Source: an uncultured Pirellulaceae bacterium (GTDB lineage Bacteria > Planctomycetota > Planctomycetia > Pirellulales > Pirellulaceae). Taken from it: a stretch of 64,000 nucleotides of DNA. Below, in pieces: positions 40,494 to 50,981 of this stretch. Location of the stretch: assembly GCA_937921995.1 (NCBI GenBank), contig CAKZVF010000055.1:25783-89782 (forward strand), written 5' to 3'. Numbering within the stretch: position 1 is the stretch's first letter; each line of letters begins with the position of its first letter. The notes beneath the pieces were generated by a model. That model searched no databases and had not been told where the DNA came from. It saw only the letters and a program-made list of their open reading frames with translations. The translations under genes were made by a program, and so were the position numbers.

Positions 40494-43484
40494 ATGATCT
40501 ACGTGAGCAGTAACTCAAACGAACGAATTTTCTTGGGGCTTCAACGGCCGCCGCTGCGCACTGCGGCAGAAACCATCATCACGCGTTATCAGCAGTCCAG
40601 CTCTGGCAATCCGGAGGCCGACCTATCGAATACGCTGATCGTGTTGCCGACGTTGCGATCGTGCCGGCGTTTGTTGCAATTGCTGATCGACGCCGCCAAG
40701 GAGCAATCGGTCGTTTTCACGCCGCCGCAGATCATTACCGTTGGCGATCTGCCTGAACAGCTTTACTCCGTCGACAAACTGCCGGCAAACGATCTGGCCC
40801 AGCAAATCGCTTGGTCCAAAGCACTCGACCAATCGCCACCAGAAATCATCCAAACGCTCACCGGCGTTGCCGCCGAAGAGATGGACGACGAACAACTGCA
40901 AGACTGGCAACCGATGGCGCAGCTGATGGTGCGGCTGCATACGCGATTGGCCAGCGACATTTGGAGCTTCCGCAGCGTCGCCCGCGAAGTCAAAAAACTA
41001 AAGAACTTCTTGGCTCAGGAACAAAAACGCTGGGAAGCGCTCGAACAGATCCAAGATCGCTACTACAAGATCCTTGAATCGGTCGACCTTTGGGACCGTC
41101 AGGCCGCTCGCAGCTTTGCCGCCGCAGGCCATCGGCTGAAGAAACGACGATGCTTCACCAACAAAGACATCCTGTTGATTGGCGTTGCCGATCTCAACCG
41201 CAGCCTCACCGGCATGCTGTCTCAAGTCGCCGACAAAGTAACGTGTTTCGTGGCCGCGGATGAAACGATGGCCGACCGCTTCGACGCGCTCGGCAGTCTC
41301 ATCGCCGACCGCTGGTTGGACGCACCGATCCTGATCGACGATGACAACATTCTGGTCGTTGATAAACCGGTAGATCAGGCTCAGGCGGTCGTTCATCACC
41401 TGCAACATTTGGGCTCCGGGAAAAAGGTGGCGACGGATCAAGTCACCATTGGCGTTCCCGATCCGACAATCATCCCGCAGATCGAACGCGGACTCAACGC
41501 GGCCAAGCTTCCGCACCGCAGCTTGGCCGGACGGTCATTGGACGAAACAGCGCCCGTGAAACTGATGATGGCTTGTCGCGATTACTTGCGATTAAAGAAC
41601 TATGATTCCTTTGCGTCGCTGATTCGTCATCCCGATGTGTTTGACTGGATCAGTGCAAACGTCGGCGACGATCAGTTTCTCTCCGACTTTGATGCCTATC
41701 AGAATGCCCACCTCCCCGACAAAGTCCCGGTGACCAAGGACCTTCCCTTTGGCGATCCCAAAACGATCGAAAGCACCTTTGACACCAAGGATCCCAATGC
41801 CAAGAACCGCGCTGCCGCCGACGCCAAACGATGCCGACGGCTGAACGAGATCCACGCGCTATTTGGGCCGCTGTTGAAGCCGCTGTCCGAAGGTGTGCGA
41901 CCGCTGGGCGAGTGGGGGCAATTTTGGACGACTGTTTTATTGACCGTTTATGGTGAGCGTAAGTTGGATAGAAACGATGCCAGCGACCGGCAGACGATCG
42001 CGGCATGTGAAGCGATCAGCAATGCTTTGGGGAACCAGCAGGAAGTGCCTGACGGTTTTGGCATCGTCACCAGCGCGGCCCAAGCACTTCAATGGGCGCT
42101 CGACGCGGCGACCGAGCAGCGCGTTGTGGCCAACCCGCAGGCCGACGCGATCGAGCTGGCCGGTTGGTTGGATTTGATGCTGGATGATGCTGACGTTTTG
42201 ATCGTGACCGGAATGAATAACGAAAACGTTCCAACGTCTGAAACGGGGCATCAGTTCCTGCCCAATGCGCTGTGTGAGGAACTGGGCATCTTGGACAACA
42301 ACCGGCGTTACGCCCGTGATTGTTACGCGCTGACGGTGATGACGGCCGTTCGAAAAGATTACTTGTTAATCGCCGGTCGAAACGATCAAAGCGGCGAACC
42401 CAAAAAGCCCAGCCGTTTGCTGTTTGCCGATACGGCGGAGATCGCCGCGGTGCGGGCGCGAGCGTTCTTCACGTATTCTGATTCGCAGGAATCCGCGCTG
42501 TGGCTGGGCACCGACAGCGAAGCCCCCGGCGATCAACAGCTGCCCATCCCCTACCCTATCTGCGATGAGATCCCGACGCGTTTGAGCGTCACGAAGTTCA
42601 AAGAGTATTTAAAATGCCCTTTCCGGTTCTACCTGAACATCATCATGAAGCTCAACCCGGCCACCGATGATTGGCGCGAGATGACCGGCGGCACCTTTGG
42701 CGATCTGGCTCATAATGTGCTCGAAGCGTTCGCCGAAAGTGATGTCAAGGATTCGACACGCGCCGATCGGATCTACGATTTCCTGACGGCGGAACTTGAC
42801 CATCAAGCCACCCAAATCTTTCTTGGTTCGAACCTTCCAGCGGTAAGGCTTCAGATCGAACAACTGCGAGTGCGATTGGAACGGTTCGCCGGGTGCCAAG
42901 CCGAACATCGCAAGTCGGGCTGGCGGATTGTGAGTACGGAGGAATTACTGGCGCATGAACTGGAGGTGGACGGTGAGATTTTCACGGTCACCGGAAAAAT
43001 TGATCGCGTCGACCAACACGAGGAGACTCGCCAAGTCGCGATCTGGGACTATAAAACCTCCGACAAAGGCGACGGTCCGTTTAAGGCTCATATTAAAGGC
43101 CGCGGCAAGAACCAGAAGTGGCAGGATTTACAGCTGCCGTTGTATCGGCATTTGGTGAAAGAAGTCGACGTCGTGAAGAATGAGAATCTGTCGACGTTGA
43201 AGCTGGGTTATGTGTTGCTTCCGCGCGATCTGGACAGCATCAAATTTGAAGAAGCTGAATTTGAAACGGACATGCTCAAGGAAGCCGATGAACTGGTCTT
43301 CGACTGCATCCGTAAAATCCGCAAAGGAATCTTCTGGCCGCCGGCGGATCCGCCACCGATGTTCTCCGAAGATTTTGCCGGCATCTGTCAGGACTTCGTT
43401 GCGGAGCCTTTTGACATTGCCAACAACACGCCGGCCGAAATGGCGACTGAGTCCAAAGACACCGTTGTGGAGTTGCCATGGTAG
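40494..43484 (+). CDS. AddB/RexB-like PD-(D/E)XK nuclease protein
   Basis: C-terminal LSVTKFKEYLKCPFRFYLN...FTVTGKIDRVDQHEETRQVAIWDYKTS; degenerate helicase-like N-terminus; stop overlaps the AddA-like start. Confidence 0.8.
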   Translation: MIYVSSNSNERIFLGLQRPPLRTAAETIITRYQQSSSGNPEADLSNTLIVLPTLRSCRRLLQLLIDAAKEQSVVFTPPQIITVGDLPEQLYSVDKLPANDLAQQIAWSKALDQSPPEIIQTLTGVAAEEMDDEQLQDWQPMAQLMVRLHTRLASDIWSFRSVAREVKKLKNFLAQEQKRWEALEQIQDRYYKILESVDLWDRQAARSFAAAGHRLKKRRCFTNKDILLIGVADLNRSLTGMLSQVADKVTCFVAADETMADRFDALGSLIADRWLDAPILIDDDNILVVDKPVDQAQAVVHHLQHLGSGKKVATDQVTIGVPDPTIIPQIERGLNAAKLPHRSLAGRSLDETAPVKLMMACRDYLRLKNYDSFASLIRHPDVFDWISANVGDDQFLSDFDAYQNAHLPDKVPVTKDLPFGDPKTIESTFDTKDPNAKNRAAADAKRCRRLNEIHALFGPLLKPLSEGVRPLGEWGQFWTTVLLTVYGERKLDRNDASDRQTIAACEAISNALGNQQEVPDGFGIVTSAAQALQWALDAATEQRVVANPQADAIELAGWLDLMLDDADVLIVTGMNNENVPTSETGHQFLPNALCEELGILDNNRRYARDCYALTVMTAVRKDYLLIAGRNDQSGEPKKPSRLLFADTAEIAAVRARAFFTYSDSQESALWLGTDSEAPGDQQLPIPYPICDEIPTRLSVTKFKEYLKCPFRFYLNIIMKLNPATDDWREMTGGTFGDLAHNVLEAFAESDVKDSTRADRIYDFLTAELDHQATQIFLGSNLPAVRLQIEQLRVRLERFAGCQAEHRKSGWRIVSTEELLAHELEVDGEIFTVTGKIDRVDQHEETRQVAIWDYKTSDKGDGPFKAHIKGRGKNQKWQDLQLPLYRHLVKEVDVVKNENLSTLKLGYVLLPRDLDSIKFEEAEFETDMLKEADELVFDCIRKIRKGIFWPPADPPPMFSEDFAGICQDFVAEPFDIANNTPAEMATESKDTVVELPW

Positions 43485-46400
43485 ACCCAAAAACGATCGA
43501 CCAAGAACTGAGCGATTTGCTGCCCAACGAGATTATTCGTGCTTCGGCGGGCACCGGGAAAACACATGCGCTCTCCAATCGCTATCTGGTATTGCTGGTT
43601 TCGGGCGTCGATTGCCAAACGATTCTGGCGACGACATTCACGAAAAAGGGTGCCGGCGAAATCCTCGACCGAATCGTACAACGTCTGTCCGCGGCGGCGC
43701 TGTCGGATGCAGCGGCGGAGCAACTGACCGACGAAATAGATTTTAAAGTCTCGCGCAGCCACGCGACCAAGGTCCTGCATGATTTACTGAAGAACCTACA
43801 CCGCTTGGAGATTAGTACGCTTGATGGGTTCTTTAATCGAGTCGCCAAAGCGTTCAGCATGGAACTTGGCCTTCCGCCCATTTGGGATTTGGTGGATGAA
43901 CAACAGATCCAAATGTTGCGTGCTGAGGCCGTGCAGGCGGTGCTGCAGTTCGAGGAACTGGAGACGCTCAGGCATCTGATGGACAAGGGCGAATCCAACC
44001 GCAGAATTCAATCGCTGCTGTTGGAGACGGTTGAGGATCTGTACGAAGATTATCGCAATTCAAATCATGATGCTTGGGATCAGTTGGGCGAAGCCAACGG
44101 TTGGCTGACGTCGACGGAACTTGAAACGATCTGCAGGGAAGCCGAAGCACGTGAATACGAAAAGAATAAAAAGGCTTGGGACAAGTTTCATCAGCTGATC
44201 TTCGATGAGAACTGGGCGGAGATGGCCGAATCGACGATGATGCAGAACGTTCTGGACGGGAACTTCAAATTCGGTCGTTCACCACTTCCCGAAGACGGTT
44301 TGCAAATGGTTCAGCGACTGATCCCGCACTGCCGGTCATGGATCATCCAGCGTCTACAACTTCGGAATCTGGCAACGCGTCAGTTACTGAAGTCTTTCGG
44401 CGATGAATTTGAGAGCGCGAAATCGCGTTTGGGACAGTTGTTCTTCGACGACATTTCGGACCGTTTAAAGAACTTTGTCAAAGGCGGCACGACCGAGCAG
44501 TTTTCGTTTCGTTTAGACCACCAAATCCAGCACCTGATGCTGGACGAATTTCAGGACACGTCTCCAATCCAGTGGTCGATCATTGCTCCCTTTGCGCATC
44601 AAGTCACCCGCGATGGCGAACCGGGCCGATCGTTTTTCTGCGTCGGTGATATGAAACAGGCGATCTATGGCTGGCGTGGCGGTGTGGCCGAAATTTTCGA
44701 TGTGGCGGGGAAGAGCCTTCCCAATCTGAAGCAGGCAGAAGCGCTGGTGAAAAGCTACCGCAGCAGTCCGGTGGTGATTGATTTCGTCAACGAGATGTTT
44801 GGGAAGTTGAACCGGTTTGTAACCGACAATGAGGTGACCAACAGCGCCGTTCACGGCTGGAGCGACTGGTTCGAACCTCACCAAACTCAGCGCACTGATT
44901 ACCCTGGCCACGTGACGATCGAATACGCGGCCAACTGCGATGACCAACTGGCCAAAACGAATTCGGCTTCCAAAGATTCTGTTCGAAACCAAAACGTCGT
45001 CGAATCGGTTGTGGATCGGGTTAAACATTTAACCGAAAACATGCCCGCCGGACGTTCGATTGGTGTGCTCACGCGCACCAACAAAGACGTTGGTGCGATC
45101 ATCTTTGCGCTCCAGTCGGCCGGGATCGCTGCCAGTGAAGAGGGCGGCAACCCGCTGACCGATTCGGCGGGTGTGGAAATGATCCTGTCAGCGTTTCAAT
45201 TGGCAGACCATCCCGGCGACGATATCGCGCGCTATCACGTTTCTCATGGACCGCTGGCGGACCTGTTCGATCTCAATCCCGAAGGCGACTCCAATCGGAA
45301 AGAGAACTGCAAAGCCGTCGCCGCCGGTGCGGCAGCGGTGCGCCGAATGATTCTCGACCAGGGCTTTGGCCCCGCGGTAGAAGCGATGGCAAATCGGTTG
45401 GCTCCGCATTGTACCCGGCGCGAACGTTTGCGTTTGCAGCATTTGGTCGAGATGGCCTACGCCGATCCGCAGGACGAGCAGCGGTGGGCGCTGCGACCGC
45501 GCCGATTTGTGGAATACGTGCGTGAGAAAAAGGTGGCCGATTCGTCGGCGGCTCAGGTGCGTGTGATGACGATTCACAAGTCCAAGGGTTTGGAATTTGA
45601 TTCGGTGGTGCTGCCGATGTTCAAGTCCGGCAGCGTGGGGTTGGCCGGTCAATCGCCCAAGATCGTCATTGATCGTGACGGGCCCGCGGAGCCAGCAAAA
45701 ATGGTGACGCGGCACATCAACCAAAAACATCAAAAGTTTCTTTCGGCCGATATTCAAGAAGCGTTTGCAAATGAACAACGACGCCGAGTGCGCGAGGCGA
45801 TGTGTTTGCTGTACGTTGCGGTGACGCGGGCGGCGCATTCGCTGCACGTCGTTGTTTCGTGTGGCGTCAAGCCCGATGGGAATAGCAGTGGCAGCGTAAT
45901 TTTGGCGACAATGACCGAGGATGCCGATCGTGAGAAAGGCGTGATCTACGAATCGGGAGACGCCCAGTGGTTCGATAAACTTTCACAACCCGCACCGGAG
46001 GCCACTGAAGAAGAAACTGATTTGGCGAAATTTTACATTTCATCACGGGTCGGTCGCCGCGAGAACGCCGTCGAGGTCCGTCTTGAATCGCGCCGCGGCA
46101 TCACCAACATCGCACCGTCGGCAATGGAAGGCGGTGATCTGGTCGATCTGCGCGACGTTCTCTCTGCCGGCGAAGACGTGATGGCCATGGAACGGGGGAC
46201 GCTGCTGCACGCGTGTTTTGAAAAGGTGCAGTGGCTCGATCAAGCGGTCCCCACCGAAGAAGAATTGCTTGCCCATCTTGAGAAAACGTCAGCCACGTCG
46301 GTCCTCAAGCGGAAGGCGGTCAAAGAATTCTTCAATGCGATTGAGAAAGGCTCGTTTGTTCAACTGCTGAATTTCCAATCGTACCGCGAACAATACTTGG

Positions 46401-47020
46401 TGCAGTTCAGCGACGCCCGCAACCGCATGGAGGTGTTCACCGAACGGCGCTTCGCAGCAACCATTCCGGGCTCTGAAACCACTTCGGTGATCGAGGGTGT
46501 CGTTGATCGTCTGGTGTTGGTTTATGAAAACGATGCTTTAGTGGCGGCGGATGTGATTGATTTCAAGAGCGACGCCATAGGTCAGCATGAACTGGCGGCA
46601 AAAGTGGCAACCTACAGCCCACAATTGTCGGCTTACCGGCAAGCGATCAGCATCAGTCTTGGCATTCCGGAAACCTCGATCGCAACACGGTTGGCTTTCA
46701 TCAGCACAGGCGACGTTGTGAACCTAGACATGATCGAAGCAACCGTCGACAAATCGACTGAACTGAACCCTCGATCTGCGCGGCGGCCTACGTCACCAGC
46801 GCCGAAAGAAGCACCAAAGAAGGCGGCCAAACGAATCGTCAATCAACCCAGCAGCGGTGATACACCGGCCTCAAAGCGCGTGGTCAATCAAGTCACCGAT
46901 GCTAGTGCGGATGGTGCTGCTGAGGAAACGAAGGGGAATCGCCCTTCTGAAACCAAAACAGCGCGTCGAAAGAAATCGTCCAAACCGGATCCAGCGCAGA
47001 AGACGTTGTGGGATCAGTAG
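43478..47020 (+). CDS. UvrD-type helicase-nuclease, AddA/RecB-like
   Basis: IIRASAGTGKTHALSNRYL Walker A; LMLDEFQDTSPIQW; VMTIHKSKGLEFDSVVLP; VAVTRA; C-terminal EGVVDRLV..AADVIDFKSD nuclease motif. Confidence 0.9.
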   Translation: MVDPKTIDQELSDLLPNEIIRASAGTGKTHALSNRYLVLLVSGVDCQTILATTFTKKGAGEILDRIVQRLSAAALSDAAAEQLTDEIDFKVSRSHATKVLHDLLKNLHRLEISTLDGFFNRVAKAFSMELGLPPIWDLVDEQQIQMLRAEAVQAVLQFEELETLRHLMDKGESNRRIQSLLLETVEDLYEDYRNSNHDAWDQLGEANGWLTSTELETICREAEAREYEKNKKAWDKFHQLIFDENWAEMAESTMMQNVLDGNFKFGRSPLPEDGLQMVQRLIPHCRSWIIQRLQLRNLATRQLLKSFGDEFESAKSRLGQLFFDDISDRLKNFVKGGTTEQFSFRLDHQIQHLMLDEFQDTSPIQWSIIAPFAHQVTRDGEPGRSFFCVGDMKQAIYGWRGGVAEIFDVAGKSLPNLKQAEALVKSYRSSPVVIDFVNEMFGKLNRFVTDNEVTNSAVHGWSDWFEPHQTQRTDYPGHVTIEYAANCDDQLAKTNSASKDSVRNQNVVESVVDRVKHLTENMPAGRSIGVLTRTNKDVGAIIFALQSAGIAASEEGGNPLTDSAGVEMILSAFQLADHPGDDIARYHVSHGPLADLFDLNPEGDSNRKENCKAVAAGAAAVRRMILDQGFGPAVEAMANRLAPHCTRRERLRLQHLVEMAYADPQDEQRWALRPRRFVEYVREKKVADSSAAQVRVMTIHKSKGLEFDSVVLPMFKSGSVGLAGQSPKIVIDRDGPAEPAKMVTRHINQKHQKFLSADIQEAFANEQRRRVREAMCLLYVAVTRAAHSLHVVVSCGVKPDGNSSGSVILATMTEDADREKGVIYESGDAQWFDKLSQPAPEATEEETDLAKFYISSRVGRRENAVEVRLESRRGITNIAPSAMEGGDLVDLRDVLSAGEDVMAMERGTLLHACFEKVQWLDQAVPTEEELLAHLEKTSATSVLKRKAVKEFFNAIEKGSFVQLLNFQSYREQYLVQFSDARNRMEVFTERRFAATIPGSETTSVIEGVVDRLVLVYENDALVAADVIDFKSDAIGQHELAAKVATYSPQLSAYRQAISISLGIPETSIATRLAFISTGDVVNLDMIEATVDKSTELNPRSARRPTSPAPKEAPKKAAKRIVNQPSSGDTPASKRVVNQVTDASADGAAEETKGNRPSETKTARRKKSSKPDPAQKTLWDQ

Positions 47021-47219
47021 ATTGTTGCTCTAGCGAAACTTCTGCGTCGGATCATAGGACTAATCTTGCAGCTCGTCGTCATGCGTAAGAGGGACAAGAT
47101 GCCCCACCGTGGTTCTCTTGCCGCTGATTAGCTTCGATCCAGGCTGTCAAATCGCTTTACTTAGCATCTTCTTCATTTGGCGTCGCCACCTACCGGTGGT
47201 AGACTTAAACTACGCGGAA

Positions 47220-49682
47220 ATGGGTCCGCTTTGTTGTGCACGACAAGTTGCGAGCTATTTTGTGAGTGATACCGAAGACGACGATTTTGAAGGCAATCCG
47301 GACGATTCCGGGGAAGAATCCCCTACGCTCGGTGGTCAAGATGACACGTTGAATTCCTATTCGAGTTCAGGGCGGCGGAGTGGTGCGCGGCCTGATGCAT
47401 CTGACGCGTTAGATGAACCTGATGAATCCGCAGGAGTTGAAGACGGTCCCCAAACCATTGGCAATAGCGACCTCACTGAAAAGGGGAATCGGAGCAACGC
47501 TTCCGTTGCGTCCGCGATCACCTCTGGCAGTCCAATAGAGAGCGCTGTAAACCTAAGCGGCAACGACGCCACGGTGAATGCAAATTTGGCCGAACTTGCT
47601 GGTGTTCCCGACGATGCGATTCGCCCACTATCAGGCCGCTTCGCGCTGGTTTCGAAACTGGGCAAAGGCGGTATGGGTGAAGTTTTTGCCGCGCGGGATG
47701 GTATGCTCAATCGCCAAGTCGCGGTGAAGGTGTTGGCAAGCGGCGGCGGGGAGGGGCTGGCGCGATTTGTGCGAGAAGCTCAAGTCACCGCCCAGCTTTC
47801 TCATCCCAATGTTGTGCCCGTGTACGGTTTGGAGGAAACCGACCAGGGCAGCCCAGCGCTCACGATGAAATTGGTAGATGGAATGACCTTTGCTCATTAC
47901 ATCAAACAATGTTCAGCGGTGATAGGAACGCCTGATTACGATCAGCAAAGGCACAGCGAGAAAGGTCGAATCGAACATTTCTTGCGCGTTTGCGATGCGA
48001 TTTCGTACAGTCACAGTCGAGGCGTGATTCATCGGGATTTGAAGCCCGGTAATTTGATGATCGGTACCTATGGCGAGGTCTACGTCATGGATTGGGGGAT
48101 CGCGCATCTGCAGAATGAGCCAGACGATGATTTGTTCGCTAGTTCCTTCGAGGTGGTGGTTGGAGCGGAGCTAGAGGACGAATCAGAGGAAACACCAGAC
48201 GATGTTTCGGTCAGCACCGACGGAATGAGGACGCAACTGGGCGCGATCCTCGGTACGCCCAGATACATGTCTCCCGAACAGGCGGCCGGAGAGCGCGTTT
48301 GCCCCAAAAGCGATCAGTTTTCCTTGGCAATGGTGCTGTTCGAAATGCTCACATTCACCGCCCCGCGTGAGATAAGAAGCAAGAAGGAACTGATTGAAAA
48401 GGTACAGTCCAATAGTCGCCGTAGCTTTTCTGAAACGAAGCAGGGGCAATCGGTTCCGCTTGCCTTGCAAGCGATTGTGGAGCGCGCGACTTCGAAAGAT
48501 CCTGCCGACCGCTATCCTTCGGTTGAGGATTTTTCGGACGATTTGCGAAGGTACGTTCATGGTGAGGAGGTACAGGCCAGGCCAGACAATGTTTTTCGCG
48601 CCTGGTGGCGTCGCGTGCAACGTCACCCTGTCGCGGTGATGTCGGCGCTGTTGATTACGATTGCCACCGCCGCGGCGATTACAACCTTCAGCTTGTATCG
48701 CGGCCTGGAAACCGAACGCAACGCAGCGGCCAGAGGACAGAAACTATCTCAATTGGTTGCTGCGGTCAGTCAACGCGTCAACGAATTTGACACCTTGCTT
48801 TTTGAAGTGGAGGGATTGCTTGAAGGCGTTGCAACGTCCAGTCGTGAGCAACTTGAACACGCACCGGTGGAGCCCTATAAGATCTATCAACCCGACGACA
48901 TCCGTAAGTCGTCGGAATTTCTGGAGCGATATAAACAGCGCGTTAGTTACGACAATTTCGTTGTTGTGTTACCGCCTGATACCGAGATAGTTGATATCCA
49001 AGATCAAGTGCATCAACTGGGCGGGTTGAGATTCGTACTTCGAGACGCCATGTTTCGTAGTGCCCACATCGACGCGAGCGAACTGGACAAAAAGAAAGCC
49101 GAAGCGATTCTGAGGGCAGGCACGCCTGTTCATTGGGCTTACATTGCCCTTGAGAATGGCGTGATGATCAACTACCCCGGGAACGAAACGTATCCTCCGG
49201 ATATTGACGCGCGGAAGCGGCCTTGGTTCATTTCGGCGATGTCCAAAAAGAATGAGGCTGTCTGGGGAAATATCTATCCGGATTCAACAGGATCGGGATA
49301 CCAAATGCCCTGCAACCAGTCGTTCTATGATCGTTCGGGGAATTTCCTTGGCGTTGCTGGTTTGGATATTTCCATGGATACCGTCATCCAAGAAATGGAA
49401 ATGCTGGAGGTTGATGGCGTGAAGGAAACGTGGATGATGGACGGCGGCGGTCGCGTCGTTTTGAGCTCGCAAGAGAGAGGGCAAAAGACAGAGGTCGACA
49501 CTTTAGATAATAAGAGCAAAGAACTGGGGGTCTTAGGTATCCCCGAACTCGAAGCACACGCCAGAAAAGGGACGACTTCTGGATTCGTAATGGATCGGGG
49601 CGACGTGTTGGTTTTCGCCAGACTCAAAGCGGTGTCTTGGATTTTGGTGGCTCGAATTGATGCCGATTCTCACGGCCTGTAG
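47220..49682 (+). CDS. PknB-type Ser/Thr protein kinase with TM segment and C-terminal Cache-like sensor domain
   Basis: VSKLGKGGMGEVFAARD, VAVKVLAS, VIHRDLKPGNLMI, MDWGIAHL, GTPRYMSPEQAAGE; TM AVMSALLITIATAAAITTFSLY; Cache-like YPPDIDARKRPWFISAMSKKNEAVWGNIYPDSTGSGYQMPCNQSFYDRSGNFLGVAGLDIS. Confidence 0.88.
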   Translation: MGPLCCARQVASYFVSDTEDDDFEGNPDDSGEESPTLGGQDDTLNSYSSSGRRSGARPDASDALDEPDESAGVEDGPQTIGNSDLTEKGNRSNASVASAITSGSPIESAVNLSGNDATVNANLAELAGVPDDAIRPLSGRFALVSKLGKGGMGEVFAARDGMLNRQVAVKVLASGGGEGLARFVREAQVTAQLSHPNVVPVYGLEETDQGSPALTMKLVDGMTFAHYIKQCSAVIGTPDYDQQRHSEKGRIEHFLRVCDAISYSHSRGVIHRDLKPGNLMIGTYGEVYVMDWGIAHLQNEPDDDLFASSFEVVVGAELEDESEETPDDVSVSTDGMRTQLGAILGTPRYMSPEQAAGERVCPKSDQFSLAMVLFEMLTFTAPREIRSKKELIEKVQSNSRRSFSETKQGQSVPLALQAIVERATSKDPADRYPSVEDFSDDLRRYVHGEEVQARPDNVFRAWWRRVQRHPVAVMSALLITIATAAAITTFSLYRGLETERNAAARGQKLSQLVAAVSQRVNEFDTLLFEVEGLLEGVATSSREQLEHAPVEPYKIYQPDDIRKSSEFLERYKQRVSYDNFVVVLPPDTEIVDIQDQVHQLGGLRFVLRDAMFRSAHIDASELDKKKAEAILRAGTPVHWAYIALENGVMINYPGNETYPPDIDARKRPWFISAMSKKNEAVWGNIYPDSTGSGYQMPCNQSFYDRSGNFLGVAGLDISMDTVIQEMEMLEVDGVKETWMMDGGGRVVLSSQERGQKTEVDTLDNKSKELGVLGIPELEAHARKGTTSGFVMDRGDVLVFARLKAVSWILVARIDADSHGL

Positions 49683-49867
49683 TCGGCAATCTCTAGCCGG
49701 AAATACGAAAAATCCTCTCAAAACAGCCTCTTTGACCGTATTCGGCGGTACGCATGTCCTGAAACGTCGGCGATCACGTGATCAACAGTACGGTAATTTA
49801 CTAATAAAGCACCGCCAATGAAATTTAACCTTACAGTTCAGCCCACGACCAAATTGGGAGTTAACAA

Positions 49868-50668
49868 ATGTCTCTAAATCGTTCCATGTTGGCAGTCATC
49901 GTTTTGGCGATTGCCCTTATTTCTTCGGAGTCTTTCGCCCAACGCGGTGGCGGGGGAGATCGAGGCCGCGGCAGAGGTGGCCCCGGCGGCATGATGGGGG
50001 ATTCACCGCTGACGCTGATCAATGACAAAAACGTTATTGACGAGTTGGAGCTGGTCGATGATCAAGTCGAAGCACTCAATGATCTGCAAGATGACATGAG
50101 AAATGTCTTCCGTGAAAGTTTTTCTGGGATGAGAGATAAATTCCGCGACCCAGATGTTGATCGCGAAGCGCTGATGGACGAAATCCGCGAAAAGATTAAA
50201 TCTCAAATGGGAGGGGTTGAAACGGAGCTGAATGAGATTCTTCTTCCCCATCAAGTGGCACGATTGGATGAGCTGTATTTTCAGATGCAAGCCAGCCGAT
50301 CCGGCACCGATGGGATGCTGAGCAATCCCAAGGTCAAAGAACGGCTTGGTTTGACCGACGAACAGATCGAAGAGGTGAAGGCGAAGGCTGAAGAAGTCCA
50401 AGAGGACCTCGAAGAAGAGATTAAAAAGCTACGCGAATCGGCGCGTGAGGAAATTTTGTCTGTCCTGACCAGCGATCAGCAAAAGCAGATCAAAGAAATG
50501 ATGGGCGATAGTTTTAATTTTGAACGTAACGGTCGCGGTCGCGGTGACCGAGGCGGTCCCGGCGGCGATCGCGGTGGCCCTGGTGGAGACCGCGGCGGTC
50601 GAGGCGGTCCCGGTGGAGATCGAGGCGGCAAAGGCGGCCCCGATGGGGGAAGACCCGATCGTGACTAA
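49868..50668 (+). CDS. Secreted Spy/CpxP-like helical protein with GGPGGDRGG-repeat tail
   Basis: Signal peptide; two LxLTDEQxxxVKAKAEEVQ-like helical stretches; low-complexity Gly/Asp/Arg C-terminus. Confidence 0.6.
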   Translation: MSLNRSMLAVIVLAIALISSESFAQRGGGGDRGRGRGGPGGMMGDSPLTLINDKNVIDELELVDDQVEALNDLQDDMRNVFRESFSGMRDKFRDPDVDREALMDEIREKIKSQMGGVETELNEILLPHQVARLDELYFQMQASRSGTDGMLSNPKVKERLGLTDEQIEEVKAKAEEVQEDLEEEIKKLRESAREEILSVLTSDQQKQIKEMMGDSFNFERNGRGRGDRGGPGGDRGGPGGDRGGRGGPGGDRGGKGGPDGGRPDRD

Positions 50669-50717
50669 TCGTCGCCCTCGGGCGATGCGTTTGAATGATT
50701 GAATTGATTTTCGAAAC

Positions 50718-50761
50718 ATACACGGTCATTTATCGGTACAGCCGTTAATGGCCGTGTATTC
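50718..50761 (+). terminator. Hairpin terminator-like element
   Basis: atacacggtcatt (50718-50730) pairs with aatggccgtgtat (50747-50759). Confidence 0.6.
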
Positions 50762-50981
50762 GATTATGTCAGATTCCATCATTTATCTAGGGCTCAGCAG
50801 CATTGCTGCAGCTCAGATTTAACTATGAAGTAAAATTTAGTGATCGGAAATTTGGAACCTTTGTTCGGCAAAACCACTTCGGTAAACCAATTAAGTAAAC
50901 CACTCGCGCTTAACTGAGCCCTTAGGTTTTGCTCCCCCACGACCGGCCACCTAGAATCGCGCCCATCACATCACGGCAGCT

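Noticed and set aside
45188-45847. 219-aa minus-strand ORF opposite the addA-like gene
   Set aside because: Antisense to helicase motifs; His/Arg-rich low-complexity shadow ORF.
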